From an uncultured Flavobacteriaceae bacterium (GTDB lineage: Bacteria; Bacteroidota; Bacteroidia; Flavobacteriales; Flavobacteriaceae): a stretch of DNA of 64,000 nt. The DNA is taken from contig CANLVG010000005.1 in the NCBI GenBank assembly GCA_947494565.1, positions 1-64,000 on the forward strand. The letters are read 5' to 3'. Below are positions 35,389 to 44,134 of the stretch, in pieces. The position numbers were made by a program, and so were the translations under genes. Each line of letters opens with the position of its first letter. Within the stretch, counting starts at the first letter, position 1. The notes under the pieces are model-generated. The model was not told where the DNA came from and did no database searches. It was given only the letters and a program-made list of their open reading frames with translations.

Positions 35389-37047
35389 ATGGCAATAGTA
35401 GTAAATATGCCCCGATTGAGTGATACTATGGAAGAAGGCACTGTTGCCGCATGGTTGAAAAAAGTGGGCGATAAAGTAGAAGAGGGGGATATTCTAGCCG
35501 AAATAGAGACCGATAAGGCCACTATGGAGTTTGAGTCTTTTAACGAAGGAACCCTTCTGCATATTGGGGTTGAAGAAGGAGATACGGCACCCGTAGACGT
35601 GTTGTTGGCGATTATTGGTGAAGAAGGAGAAGATATTTCAGGCCTGTTAAACGGAAGTGGAGCTGCGCAAGTTGTGAAGGAAGAAGCGCCAGAACCAAAA
35701 ACCGATGCCGCCCCACCTACGGATTCCGATTCGAGCGCAACGGAAATTCCTGAAGGTGTCGAAGTCATCAAAATGCCGCGACTTAGCGATACCATGGAAG
35801 AGGGTACGGTGGCAACTTGGTTGAAAAAGGTTGGTGATACGGTAGAAGAAGGTGATATCTTGGCGGAAATAGAGACGGATAAGGCTACGATGGAGTTTGA
35901 ATCCTTTTATTCGGGTACGCTTCTATATATAGGAATTCAAGAAGGGGAATCTTCCCCTGTCGATGAGGTATTGGCCGTTATAGGCCCCGAGGGTACTGAT
36001 GTAGATGCCGTTTTGAATGCAGGACCTTCCGAGAATGCTTCACAATCCACAGCTTCTAACGAAACGAAACAGGAAACAACGGCAACTACTGACGATAAGC
36101 CTATTGCCGAAACCAAGGGCGTGCATGACGGGCAACGGATATTTGCTTCGCCATTGGCCAAAAAAATGGCGGCCGATAAAGGTGTTGATCTGGCCGATGT
36201 AAAAGGCTCTGGAGACCATGGTAGAATTGTCAAAAAAGATATTGAGAACTATAGCCCTGCCGCTACGGCTACCGCGGCTATAGCCACTCCTGTTTCTGAG
36301 ACGGTTAAAGATACCATTGACGTATCGGGAAGTGCCATAGCACCTATTCGACTGCCGGTGGGTGAGGAAAGTTCGGAGGAAGTGAAGAATTCGCAGATGC
36401 GGAAAACTATTGCCAAACGTTTGGCTGAGTCAAAGTTTACTGCACCCCACTACTACTTGACTATTGAAGTGGATATGGATAATGCGATCGCATCCCGGAA
36501 ACAGATCAATGAGTTACCCGATACCAAGGTTTCGTTCAACGATATGGTAGTCAAGGCCTGTGCCAATGCCTTGAAAAAACACCCTCAAGTGAATACTACT
36601 TGGAAAGGCGATACAACACAATTCAATCATCATATCAGCGTAGGTGTGGCCGTAGCTGTAGCCGATGGTTTGGTTGTTCCGGTCTTAAAGTTTACGGATC
36701 AGATGAGTTTGACGCAAATCGGATCGGCGGTCAAAGACTTGGCAGGTCGAGCAAGAAATAAGAAATTGACTCCGGCGGAAATGGACGGTAGTACTTTTAC
36801 GGTTTCCAATCTGGGAATGTTCGGTATTTTAGAATTTACGTCCATTATCAATCAACCGAACTCCGCAATATTATCCGTTGGTGCAATTGTTCAGAAGCCT
36901 GTCGTCAAAAATGGGGAGATTGTGGTCGGTAATACGATGAAGTTATGTTTGGCCTGTGACCATAGAACCGTTGACGGTGCTACTGGAGCACAGTTTTTGC
37001 AAACGCTTCGCGCGTATTTGGAGAACCCGGTAACCATGTTGGCCTAA
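35389..37047 (+). CDS. pdhC: Pyruvate dehydrogenase E2, dihydrolipoyl acetyltransferase, two lipoyl domains
   Basis: A 552-residue core subunit that receives acetyl groups from E1 and transfers them to CoA. It has two N-terminal lipoyl domains, with lipoylated lysines K43 and K165 in ETDKATMEFES, linked by acidic Ala/Pro/Thr-rich segments. The peripheral subunit-binding domain lies at about 250-288 (RIFASPLAKKMA) and the catalytic domain runs to the C-terminus, with active-site H525 and D529 in CDHRTVDG. The two lipoyl domains are almost identical in protein but differ at many synonymous codons. A terminator follows. Confidence 0.96.
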   Translation: MAIVVNMPRLSDTMEEGTVAAWLKKVGDKVEEGDILAEIETDKATMEFESFNEGTLLHIGVEEGDTAPVDVLLAIIGEEGEDISGLLNGSGAAQVVKEEAPEPKTDAAPPTDSDSSATEIPEGVEVIKMPRLSDTMEEGTVATWLKKVGDTVEEGDILAEIETDKATMEFESFYSGTLLYIGIQEGESSPVDEVLAVIGPEGTDVDAVLNAGPSENASQSTASNETKQETTATTDDKPIAETKGVHDGQRIFASPLAKKMAADKGVDLADVKGSGDHGRIVKKDIENYSPAATATAAIATPVSETVKDTIDVSGSAIAPIRLPVGEESSEEVKNSQMRKTIAKRLAESKFTAPHYYLTIEVDMDNAIASRKQINELPDTKVSFNDMVVKACANALKKHPQVNTTWKGDTTQFNHHISVGVAVAVADGLVVPVLKFTDQMSLTQIGSAVKDLAGRARNKKLTPAEMDGSTFTVSNLGMFGILEFTSIINQPNSAILSVGAIVQKPVVKNGEIVVGNTMKLCLACDHRTVDGATGAQFLQTLRAYLENPVTMLA

Positions 37048-37079
37048 ACCAAGAAGATCTAAAATCTAATTTTGGAAAA

Positions 37080-37107
37080 GCATCTGCCAACTGGTGGATG
37101 CTTTTTT
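37080..37107 (+). terminator. Terminator after pdhC
   Basis: GCATCTGCC (37080-37088) pairs with GGTGGATGC (37093-37101), including two G-U pairs, around an AACT loop. Six T follow. Confidence 0.88.
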
Positions 37108-37133
37108 GTCTTTAAAACTATAAAACGAATTGT

Positions 37134-38057
37134 ATGAGGTACTTTCTATTCTTGATTATCTGTCTGGCAGTGGGATGCAAGGCGATGCCGGAACCTTCAA
37201 CTGCGGAAAGGGTAGGCGAAATTATGGATTATATGGCCTCTGATGCCCTTCAAGGCCGTGAAGCGGGAACAGAAGGTATCGCCGTTGCAGCGGATTATAT
37301 TGAAACGCTTTTTAAGGAAAATAGAATCGCACCTTATTTTAAAAGTTATCGAGATACCCTTTCGAATTTTGAGGGTGTTGCGTATAATGTAGTGGGTTAT
37401 CTTGAGGGGAAGGATAAAAACCTCAAAGATGAATTTATTATTATAGGGGCGCATTATGATCACATTGGTATTACCAATTCGCCAACTACCGATTCGATAG
37501 CCAACGGGGCCAATGACAATGCTTCGGGCACTACCACGGTTTTAGAATTGGCACGGTATTTTGGCAAAACAAGAACGAATAAGCGTAGTATTATTTTTGC
37601 TTTGTTCAGTGCGGAAGAAAAAGGACTTTTAGGCTCCGCCCATTTGGCCGAAAAATTGAAGGCGGAGAATTTGAACCTGTACACTATGTTGAATTTTGAA
37701 ATGGTGGGAGTTCCCCTCAGGGAAAAAGATTATTTGATGTATGTCACCGGATATGAAAAATCGAACCTAGCGGAAGTAAGTAACAGCTATAGTAATGAGA
37801 AGCTTATAGGATTTTTACCCACTGCGAAAGACTTCAACCTCTTTCAACGATCGGACAACTATCCCTTTCATGAAAAATTCAATGTTCCTTCGCAGACCTA
37901 TTGCACTTTTGATTTTACCAACTTTGAGCACTACCATAAAGTAGGGGACGAAAACGCACTTATGGACTTTGAACATATGGCATCTCTTGTCAATAAGTTG
38001 GTTCCTGTTTTCGTAGGCATCGTTAACGCTCCAAATCGAGAGATAAAATATAATTAG
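37134..38057 (+). CDS. M28 family zinc metallopeptidase, lipoprotein
   Basis: A 307-residue aminopeptidase-type M28 enzyme. The N-terminal hydrophobic stretch ends in AVGC (C15), so it should be a lipoprotein of the periplasmic or outer-membrane face. Metal-binding and catalytic motifs are present: HYDH, GANDNASGT with the bridging aspartate, SAEEKGLLGS with the catalytic glutamate, NFEMVG, and a final histidine in HYHKVGDE. It probably trims peptides taken up from the surroundings. Its stop codon directly abuts the start of the SDR gene, so the two are coupled. Confidence 0.9.
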   Translation: MRYFLFLIICLAVGCKAMPEPSTAERVGEIMDYMASDALQGREAGTEGIAVAADYIETLFKENRIAPYFKSYRDTLSNFEGVAYNVVGYLEGKDKNLKDEFIIIGAHYDHIGITNSPTTDSIANGANDNASGTTTVLELARYFGKTRTNKRSIIFALFSAEEKGLLGSAHLAEKLKAENLNLYTMLNFEMVGVPLREKDYLMYVTGYEKSNLAEVSNSYSNEKLIGFLPTAKDFNLFQRSDNYPFHEKFNVPSQTYCTFDFTNFEHYHKVGDENALMDFEHMASLVNKLVPVFVGIVNAPNREIKYN

Positions 38058-38735
38058 ATGGCAAATGTAATTATAACGGGATCAAGCAGGGGAATTGGCT
38101 TTGAATTGGCAAAACTGTTCGCCGATTCAGGACATCAAGTGTTGGCGCTTTCACGAAATGATAGTCCAATACTTGATTTAGGACACCCGAATATTAGTGT
38201 GTTTCCATTTGATTTGTCTAAGCCCAATGATCTCGAGCGCCTGACCGACTTTCTTCAAAGCTGGGAAACGGTTGATATTCTTATCAACAATGCAGGTAAG
38301 CTTTTGAACAAGCCTTTTTTGGAAACTTCGGCGCAGGAGTTTGAGGAGGTGTACCGTGTCAATGTTTTTGGGGTCATGGCCATGACCCAAGCAGTGCTTC
38401 CAAAGATGCCCAGAACTGGTCACGTGGTGACGATCAGTTCTATGGGAGGGGTTCAGGGTAGTGTGAAATTTCCGGGTCTTTCCGCATATAGTTCTAGTAA
38501 AGCAGCCGTGATTACGTTGACCGAATTGTGGGCCGAAGAGTTCAAGGCGTCCGGTCCTTCTTTCAATGTGTTGGCCTTGGGGGCTGTGCAAACCGAAATG
38601 TTGGAGGAAGCTTTTCCGGGATATCAAGCGCCAATTAGTGCGTTGGACATGGCAAGGTATATCATGGACTTTGCCTTGATTGGATCTAAACTCTATAACG
38701 GAAAGTTATTACAAGTTTCCAGTAGCACTCCTTGA
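38058..38735 (+). CDS. Short-chain dehydrogenase/reductase (SDR)
   Basis: A 225-residue NAD(P)-dependent oxidoreductase with the Rossmann start TGSSRGIGFELAKL, the NNAG motif and the active-site YSSSKAA tyrosine-lysine pair after a catalytic serine in ISSMGG. It is slightly shorter than classical SDRs. Its substrate cannot be deduced. It begins at the base after the M28 peptidase stop codon. Confidence 0.88.
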   Translation: MANVIITGSSRGIGFELAKLFADSGHQVLALSRNDSPILDLGHPNISVFPFDLSKPNDLERLTDFLQSWETVDILINNAGKLLNKPFLETSAQEFEEVYRVNVFGVMAMTQAVLPKMPRTGHVVTISSMGGVQGSVKFPGLSAYSSSKAAVITLTELWAEEFKASGPSFNVLALGAVQTEMLEEAFPGYQAPISALDMARYIMDFALIGSKLYNGKLLQVSSSTP

Positions 38736-38744
38736 TTCGTACGT

Positions 38745-39353
38745 TCATTGTTGAATAATGGATACTCTTTGTATAGTATCTAGCTCGGGAAACGCCTCAA
38801 AATATGTTGTACGATCGTTGTAGAGTAAGTCAAGTTTTGCAGCTGATTTCCCTTCATATCCCGAAAAGAGGGCCGTTACGACCTCCATTCCTTTGGTTAC
38901 TTTTCCAAATGCAGGAAACCCGACTACTCCCTTGTAATTAAGGGTGTCAAGTCTTAGGTTGTCGGTAAGGTTGATATAAAGTTCCGTCGATCTTGTTTCT
39001 ATCCCACTGCGTGCAAAGCTTAGAGTGCCTTTTGTATTGCCTAAAATGACTTTTTCATCTGGAACCTTGATTCGGTTCCAACTCTTTGAACTAAGGGTGT
39101 CACTACTGCCGAACTGGGCGACAAAATTTGGAATCACCCTATAAAACACACCGTTTTCAAAATGCTTATGGTTTACCAGTTGAAAGAACCGATCGGCGGC
39201 TTTAGGACTCCACTTTCGTTGGACCTCAATTTCAAAAATACCTTCCGAGGTCTCAAATCGAGTAATAAAAATCTCAGGAGCTATTTCTTTAGCCCACTTT
39301 GGAAAACCACAACCAATCAATAAAACGGTAAATAAGCCAATGATTGTTTTCAT
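38745..39353 (-). CDS. Cyclophilin-type peptidyl-prolyl isomerase, lipoprotein
   Basis: A 202-residue protein with an N-terminal lipoprotein signal (LLIGC, C15) and a cyclophilin domain (IEVQRKWSPKAADRF, GVFYRVIPNFVAQFG, GTLSFAR, TELYINL, PAFGKVTKGMEVV). It should catalyse proline isomerisation of proteins outside the cytoplasm. Some active-site residues differ from the human cyclophilin pattern, for example GSSD where QGGD is common, so activity may be altered. It converges with the SDR gene. Confidence 0.88.
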   Translation of the reverse strand: MKTIIGLFTVLLIGCGFPKWAKEIAPEIFITRFETSEGIFEIEVQRKWSPKAADRFFQLVNHKHFENGVFYRVIPNFVAQFGSSDTLSSKSWNRIKVPDEKVILGNTKGTLSFARSGIETRSTELYINLTDNLRLDTLNYKGVVGFPAFGKVTKGMEVVTALFSGYEGKSAAKLDLLYNDRTTYFEAFPELDTIQRVSIIQQ

Positions 39354-39381
39354 TTGGAAAATTGGTTCATATGCTTCAAGC

Positions 39382-39810
39382 TTACATCATCTTTTGTCGA
39401 GTCGATAACTTTGAGCCAATTTTTCCGCCTAGCCAGGCCATAGGCAGATAGGCGAGAAGAATATCGGTGATGGCAAACCAAGTCGGCCCGGGAAGCATGT
39501 AGTTAACTATGACTCCTCCAATTAGGAATAAGATCCCAATGCCAATCGCAAATTTCATTTTATGCTTCGTCGCTATCCAACTTGCTATAAAGGCTCCCGT
39601 TAAGGTACCCAAAGCATGGGCCAAGAAGGGAAATAGGAAATATTTGAAATCTAAGGTCGGCAGTACTTCCCCCAAGGCCTGCATGTCGGTGGGGTCAACC
39701 CCTGGAATGGGGAGTATGCTATGGCCTAGGTTAACAAGTGCCATATTAATGGCGCTTCCCCCAAACCAACCAATTACAACAGCTAAAATATTTCTTACTA
39801 CGGAATTCAT
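39382..39810 (-). CDS. Small multi-pass membrane protein of unknown function
   Basis: A 142-residue protein with four hydrophobic segments (about 6-26, 58-80, 84-104 and 110-130), and a basic stretch KHKMK between the second and third. Glycines are frequent in the helices. I do not recognise a family with a known function. It lies 28 bases upstream of the PPIase on the same strand and may be co-transcribed. Confidence 0.75.
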   Translation of the reverse strand: MNSVVRNILAVVIGWFGGSAINMALVNLGHSILPIPGVDPTDMQALGEVLPTLDFKYFLFPFLAHALGTLTGAFIASWIATKHKMKFAIGIGILFLIGGVIVNYMLPGPTWFAITDILLAYLPMAWLGGKIGSKLSTRQKMM

Positions 39811-39992
39811 GGGTGCCCTATTTCAGGTCAAGGTAATAAATTAAAAATTATTGCCCTATGGGATATGAAGGGTTGAACTGTGTAAGGAATACATTGCTAA
39901 GGGCGACTTCATCGCCTTATTCCAAGTATCGATGAAACATGGGCCTTTCACTGTTTTGATACGACAAGATATTCTTTGAGCACTAAATGACT

Positions 39993-40000
39993 TATTTTTG
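39993..40000 (+). promoter_or_regulatory. -7 promoter element for the SprT-like gene
   Basis: TATTTTTG matches the TAnnTTTG consensus. Its predicted start point falls on or next to the ATG at 40006, so the transcript could be nearly leaderless. A -33 TTG at the normal distance is not visible. Confidence 0.4.
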
Positions 40001-40005
40001 ACGTA

Positions 40006-40605
40006 ATGGATGACGTTTTGAAAAAATACCTTCCTGAACGGGCCGTTTCGCCTTGTCTAGCTTTAATCAAGGAGACCGGGGTACATCTAAAAATTGTCAA
40101 TGAACGGGTGACTCGTCATGGAGACTATCGGAAAATGCCCAATGGTCAACACCAGATTACCGTAAATGCCAATCTCAACAAGTATAGGTTTCTCATTACT
40201 CTGGTGCATGAAATAGCACATTTGGTTGCATTCGGCAAGTATGGGCGTCATATCAAACCACATGGTATTGAGTGGAAGAAAACCTTTCAATTCATGATGC
40301 TTCCCTTCATTCGACCTGAGATTTTTCCATCAAAATTGTTGCCCATTTTAGCCAATCATTTCAAAAATCCCAAGGCGAGCAGCGATACGGATGCAAAATT
40401 ATCAGTAGCTTTAAAAAGTTTTGATTTTCGAGACGACTCAAAATCATATGTTTTTGAATTACCATACGGTAGCGTTTTTCGCATGTATAATGGTAAATTG
40501 TTTCAAAAGGGAAAGAAGCGCGTTAAGAGATATGAGTGTATTGAATTGGCTTCGGGAAAAATGTATTTGTTTCAACCAAATGCTGAGGTCGAATTAATGA
40601 ATTGA
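40006..40605 (+). CDS. SprT-like zinc metalloprotein
   Basis: A 199-residue protein with an HEIAH zinc motif (HEIAHLVAF at about 68-76) and a downstream histidine in PHGIEWKK, the SprT-like arrangement. The C-terminal half (YVFELPYGSVFRMYNGKLFQKG...RYECIELASGKMYLF) resembles the zinc-ribbon-like tail of SprT proteins but lacks clear cysteine pairs. Related eukaryotic SPRTN cleaves DNA-protein crosslinks; the bacterial role is unknown. Confidence 0.82.
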   Translation: MDDVLKKYLPERAVSPCLALIKETGVHLKIVNERVTRHGDYRKMPNGQHQITVNANLNKYRFLITLVHEIAHLVAFGKYGRHIKPHGIEWKKTFQFMMLPFIRPEIFPSKLLPILANHFKNPKASSDTDAKLSVALKSFDFRDDSKSYVFELPYGSVFRMYNGKLFQKGKKRVKRYECIELASGKMYLFQPNAEVELMN

Positions 40606-40640
40606 ATCCTTTTTTACTAGAACAGAACACTGTATTAATA

Positions 40641-40674
40641 GGGGTAGCACTGATGAAAACTGAAGCGCTACCCC
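40641..40674. repeat. Hairpin upstream of the mannose-1-phosphate guanylyltransferase
   Basis: GGGGTAGC (40641-40648) and GCTACCCC (40667-40674) are perfect inverted copies with an 18-base loop. No T-run follows on either strand. It could be a weak terminator of the SprT-like gene, a stabilising leader structure, or a protein site. Confidence 0.5.
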
Positions 40675-40692
40675 GCTCGTAATATTGAATAA

Positions 40693-41772
40693 ATGAATAA
40701 AAACTATTACGCCGTTTTAATGGCCGGGGGAGTGGGATCCAGATTTTGGCCTATCAGTACCTCAGCGTATCCGAAACAGTTTCATGACATGTTAGGTACT
40801 GGCGATACCCTGATACAAAAGACATTTAAGCGTTTGAATAGGTTTGTTCCAACGGAAAATATTCTGATTTTGACCAATGAGCGCTATAATGATTTGGTCT
40901 TGGAGCAATTGCCCGCGGTCAAACAAGAGCAGGTGGTTTTAGAGCCTGCGATGCGAAATACGGCACCTTGTATCTTGTACGCCGCTTTGAAAATCCATAA
41001 AATGAATCCTGATGGGGTCATGATAGTAGCTCCTAGTGATCATTGGATCGAGAATGAGAAAGCATTCGAGACTGATGTAGTTAGCTGTTTTGATGCCTGC
41101 GAACAAGAAGCTGCACTCTGTACTTTAGGGATCACACCTACCTTCCCGAATACAGGTTTTGGGTATATTGAATTTGAAAAGGAGGGAAAGACTAACTTGA
41201 AAAAGGTAGATCAGTTTCGTGAGAAGCCGAACTATGAAACGGCCAAAGACTTTTTGAACCAAGGTAATTTTCTTTGGAACGCGGGTATTTTTATGTGGAG
41301 TGTAACCACTATCATCAATGCGTTTAAAACGCATCAAAAAGAATTATATGAACTTTTTGAAGAAGGTATTTCTGCTTATAATACTGATGCGGAAGCAACT
41401 TTCATTAAGGAGAATTACCCAAAAGCCGAGAATATTTCCATCGATTACGCCATTTTAGAAAAGTCGAAGTCGATCTACGTACTTCCGGCATCCTTTGACT
41501 GGAATGATTTGGGCACATGGGGTTCGTTATATGAGAAGCTCGACAAGGATCCGGAGCGTAACGCTGTAGTCAATGCAAGGGTACTTGCAGATGAGGCACA
41601 TGGGAACATGATACGTAGCTCAGGAGACAAAATTGTGGTGGTCGACGGATTAGATGACTATATCATTGTAGATAAAGAAAATGTACTTTTGATTTATCCA
41701 AAAGCCAAGGAACAAGATATCAAACAAGTCTTGAATGCGGTACGTGCCAAGTTCGGAGACGAATACGCCTAA
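40693..41772 (+). CDS. manC: Mannose-1-phosphate guanylyltransferase
   Basis: A 359-residue nucleotidyltransferase that makes GDP-mannose from GTP and mannose-1-phosphate for glycan synthesis. The sugar-nucleotide loop VLMAGGVGSRFWPIS is at about 8-22, followed by the FVEKP-type motif as QFREKPNYE and the NAGIFMW segment. It lacks the C-terminal phosphomannose isomerase domain found in bifunctional enzymes, as is usual in Bacteroidota. It ends 2 bases before the DUF389 gene. Confidence 0.93.
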   Translation: MNKNYYAVLMAGGVGSRFWPISTSAYPKQFHDMLGTGDTLIQKTFKRLNRFVPTENILILTNERYNDLVLEQLPAVKQEQVVLEPAMRNTAPCILYAALKIHKMNPDGVMIVAPSDHWIENEKAFETDVVSCFDACEQEAALCTLGITPTFPNTGFGYIEFEKEGKTNLKKVDQFREKPNYETAKDFLNQGNFLWNAGIFMWSVTTIINAFKTHQKELYELFEEGISAYNTDAEATFIKENYPKAENISIDYAILEKSKSIYVLPASFDWNDLGTWGSLYEKLDKDPERNAVVNARVLADEAHGNMIRSSGDKIVVVDGLDDYIIVDKENVLLIYPKAKEQDIKQVLNAVRAKFGDEYA

Positions 41773-41774
41773 TA

Positions 41775-43244
41775 ATGAGTGAAGAACTTGACCAAAATAA
41801 TATAAGCCCCTCGGAAGAACCGGTTCAAAGCAAAGAAGATGTCAAAAAGGATTTTCAGGGTCTTTTGGGCAGTATCAAGAAGTTTCTATCCGAACTTCTG
41901 GATATTCGAACGAACACCGACCAAGAAGCAACTAAAGAGGCTATTATAGCGGATATTCCTTTTAAAGGACATACCTCGTGGATTCTAATTTGTTCTATTT
42001 TTATCGCGTCGGTAGGACTAAACGCGAATTCTACTGCCGTCGTTATCGGGGCCATGTTAATTTCACCACTCATGGGGCCAATTCTTGGAATGGGTATGTC
42101 TTTGGCGATCAATGACATCGACACGCTGAGAAGGTCCTTGAAGAACCTCGCGGTTATGGTAGTTCTTAGTGTACTTACAGCTTATCTGTTCTTTGCTATC
42201 TTTCCCATAAAAACAGAATCCTCAGAGCTATTGGCAAGGGTCAAACCCGATATAAGGGATGTGCTTATAGCCTTTTTCGGAGGATTGGCACTGGTTATTG
42301 CAAGAGCCAAAAAAGGAACCATTGCCACCGTAATTTTTGGTGTGGCTATCGCCACGGCCCTTATGCCTCCGTTATGTACGGTCGGCTATGGTTTGGCAAT
42401 CGGCAGATGGGATTATGCAGGGGGAGCGCTACTTCTTTTTGGCATCAATACGATTTTTATCGGCCTAGCTACTTTTTTGGTACTTAAAATCTTGCGTTTT
42501 CCTATGGTGCGCTATGCGAACTCAAAGCGACGCCGTTTGATAGCCCGTATGGTTTCAGCGATAGCTTTGGCGGTGATGATACCTGCCGGATATATCTTCT
42601 GGGGTGTTTATCAAGAGTTTCGATTTAAAAGTGATGCCGACCAGTTTATCTCTCAAAATATAATGCCCTATAAGTTTACTAAGGATGGACGTTTCTTGGA
42701 AGATCTTAGTGATATAGAGTTCAACAAGGGAAAAGCACCGACCATTGAATTAGTGTTCATGGGCAGTGAGGGCGTTCCTGAGGGTGTCATCGCAACTTGG
42801 GAAGCCAACAAAGCACAGTTCAAGCATTTGCAGGATTGTGAATTGAAGATCATACAAGGCTCGCAAAATCAACAGGCCACACAGCTGAGATACGTAGAAG
42901 AATTGTACCAATCGCAAAAAAACGAGCTGCTGGGAAAAGATGAAAAAATCAGATTGCTGGAAGCTGAATTGGGGCGTTTGAACAAACTGAATGCACGGCA
43001 GATTCCTTTTCAGGATATTAGTGCCGAAGCACAGACCAATTATGAGAACTTAGAGTATTTGGCCTTTTCCAACGCCATCCGAACCGATTTTAAAAAGTTG
43101 GATACCGTTGCCGTCTTCGAAGCAAAGTGGAAACGCGAGGCGAGGCGGGCCGACGTATTAAGAGATGCCAAAAAACTACATAGTTGGCTAAAGATACGTT
43201 TGAAGGATAGTACCATTCTCTTGACAGAAATCATACAAGATTAA
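41775..43244 (+). CDS. DUF389 family membrane protein with a coiled-coil C-terminus
   Basis: A 489-residue protein. The N-terminal 55 residues are charged and cytoplasmic. Residues about 65-290 hold six or so hydrophobic segments of the DUF389 family (NSTAVVIGAMLISPLMGPILG is the hallmark). Residues about 295-489 form a soluble tail with a long charged helix predicted as coiled coil (about 375-415, LYQSQKNELLGKDEKIRLLEAE). Function of DUF389 is unknown; transport has been suggested for the family but not shown here. It follows manC by 2 bases. Confidence 0.85.
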   Translation: MSEELDQNNISPSEEPVQSKEDVKKDFQGLLGSIKKFLSELLDIRTNTDQEATKEAIIADIPFKGHTSWILICSIFIASVGLNANSTAVVIGAMLISPLMGPILGMGMSLAINDIDTLRRSLKNLAVMVVLSVLTAYLFFAIFPIKTESSELLARVKPDIRDVLIAFFGGLALVIARAKKGTIATVIFGVAIATALMPPLCTVGYGLAIGRWDYAGGALLLFGINTIFIGLATFLVLKILRFPMVRYANSKRRRLIARMVSAIALAVMIPAGYIFWGVYQEFRFKSDADQFISQNIMPYKFTKDGRFLEDLSDIEFNKGKAPTIELVFMGSEGVPEGVIATWEANKAQFKHLQDCELKIIQGSQNQQATQLRYVEELYQSQKNELLGKDEKIRLLEAELGRLNKLNARQIPFQDISAEAQTNYENLEYLAFSNAIRTDFKKLDTVAVFEAKWKREARRADVLRDAKKLHSWLKIRLKDSTILLTEIIQD

Positions 43245-43366
43245 ATAGATAACAAGAAAAAGACTACTTCTTGCTAATTTCATTGCTACGAGGGCTACAC
43301 AGTTTGGCATAATCCCTTTTCAACCAAGATGGTTATCGTATATTATCGGTGCAAAAAATGAGGGTA

Positions 43367-44134
43367 TTAGTTACGCTCTTCGATATACATTTGACGTACC
43401 TTTTTGAAAAGCTCAGAGGAGTAAACGAAATTGGTGACCGCTTGGTTATCCGTTTTAAAGATTTCGTGCTTGGTACCTTCCCATTCTTTCAGACCATCTT
43501 TTAGGAAAATAATCTTTTCACCGATTTCCATGACCGAATTCATATCATGTGTATTGATGACGGTCGTGATGTTATATTCCTCCGTAATCTCTTGGATGAG
43601 GTTGTCGATCAAGATGGCGGTTTTGGGGTCAAGGCCTGAATTGGGTTCGTCACAGAACAAATACTGTGGATTCATGACAATGGCGCGCGCTATGGCAACC
43701 CGCTTTTGCATCCCTCCGGAGATTTCGGATGGATACTTCATATGGGCATCTACGAGATTTACCCGTTTTAAGACGATGTCGACACGATCCTCCATTTCCG
43801 ACTTTGCCAGTTTGGTAAACATTTCAAGCGGAAACATCACGTTTCCGGCGACGGTCATACCATCGAAAAGTGCACTTCCCTGAAAGACCATCCCCATATC
43901 TTGCCTCAAATCACGTTGTTCATCTCCGCTTAATTCCGAGTATTTTTGTCCGTCATAAACAATGCTTCCTTCCTCTGGCGAAAAAAGACCCAACAAGCAC
44001 TTAAGGAAAACGGTTTTTCCCGAACCACTTTGCCCGATAATCAGATTGGTCTTTCCCGTGTCGAATACGGTAGAAATGCCCTTTAGGATATGGGCCTCAC
44101 CGAACGATTTATGAATGTTGTTTACTTCGATCAT
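43367..44134 (-). CDS. mlaF: ABC transporter ATP-binding protein, MlaF/Mkl type
   Basis: A 255-residue ATPase with Walker A GQSGSGKT (about 34-41), signature SGGMQKRVAIARA, and Walker B YLFCDEPNSGLD. The GLDP and MNSVMEIGEKI region are as in the Mla phospholipid and Mce transporter ATPases. With the permease encoded upstream it should move lipids between the membranes. The gene overlaps the permease gene by one base (TAATG), so translation is coupled. The substrate-binding MlaD protein is not in this window. Confidence 0.93.
   Translation of the reverse strand: MIEVNNIHKSFGEAHILKGISTVFDTGKTNLIIGQSGSGKTVFLKCLLGLFSPEEGSIVYDGQKYSELSGDEQRDLRQDMGMVFQGSALFDGMTVAGNVMFPLEMFTKLAKSEMEDRVDIVLKRVNLVDAHMKYPSEISGGMQKRVAIARAIVMNPQYLFCDEPNSGLDPKTAILIDNLIQEITEEYNITTVINTHDMNSVMEIGEKIIFLKDGLKEWEGTKHEIFKTDNQAVTNFVYSSELFKKVRQMYIEERN

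Noticed and set aside
35304-35795. Minus-strand frame of 163 residues opposite pdhA/pdhC
   Set aside because: Serine-rich shadow of the repeated lipoyl domain coding region.
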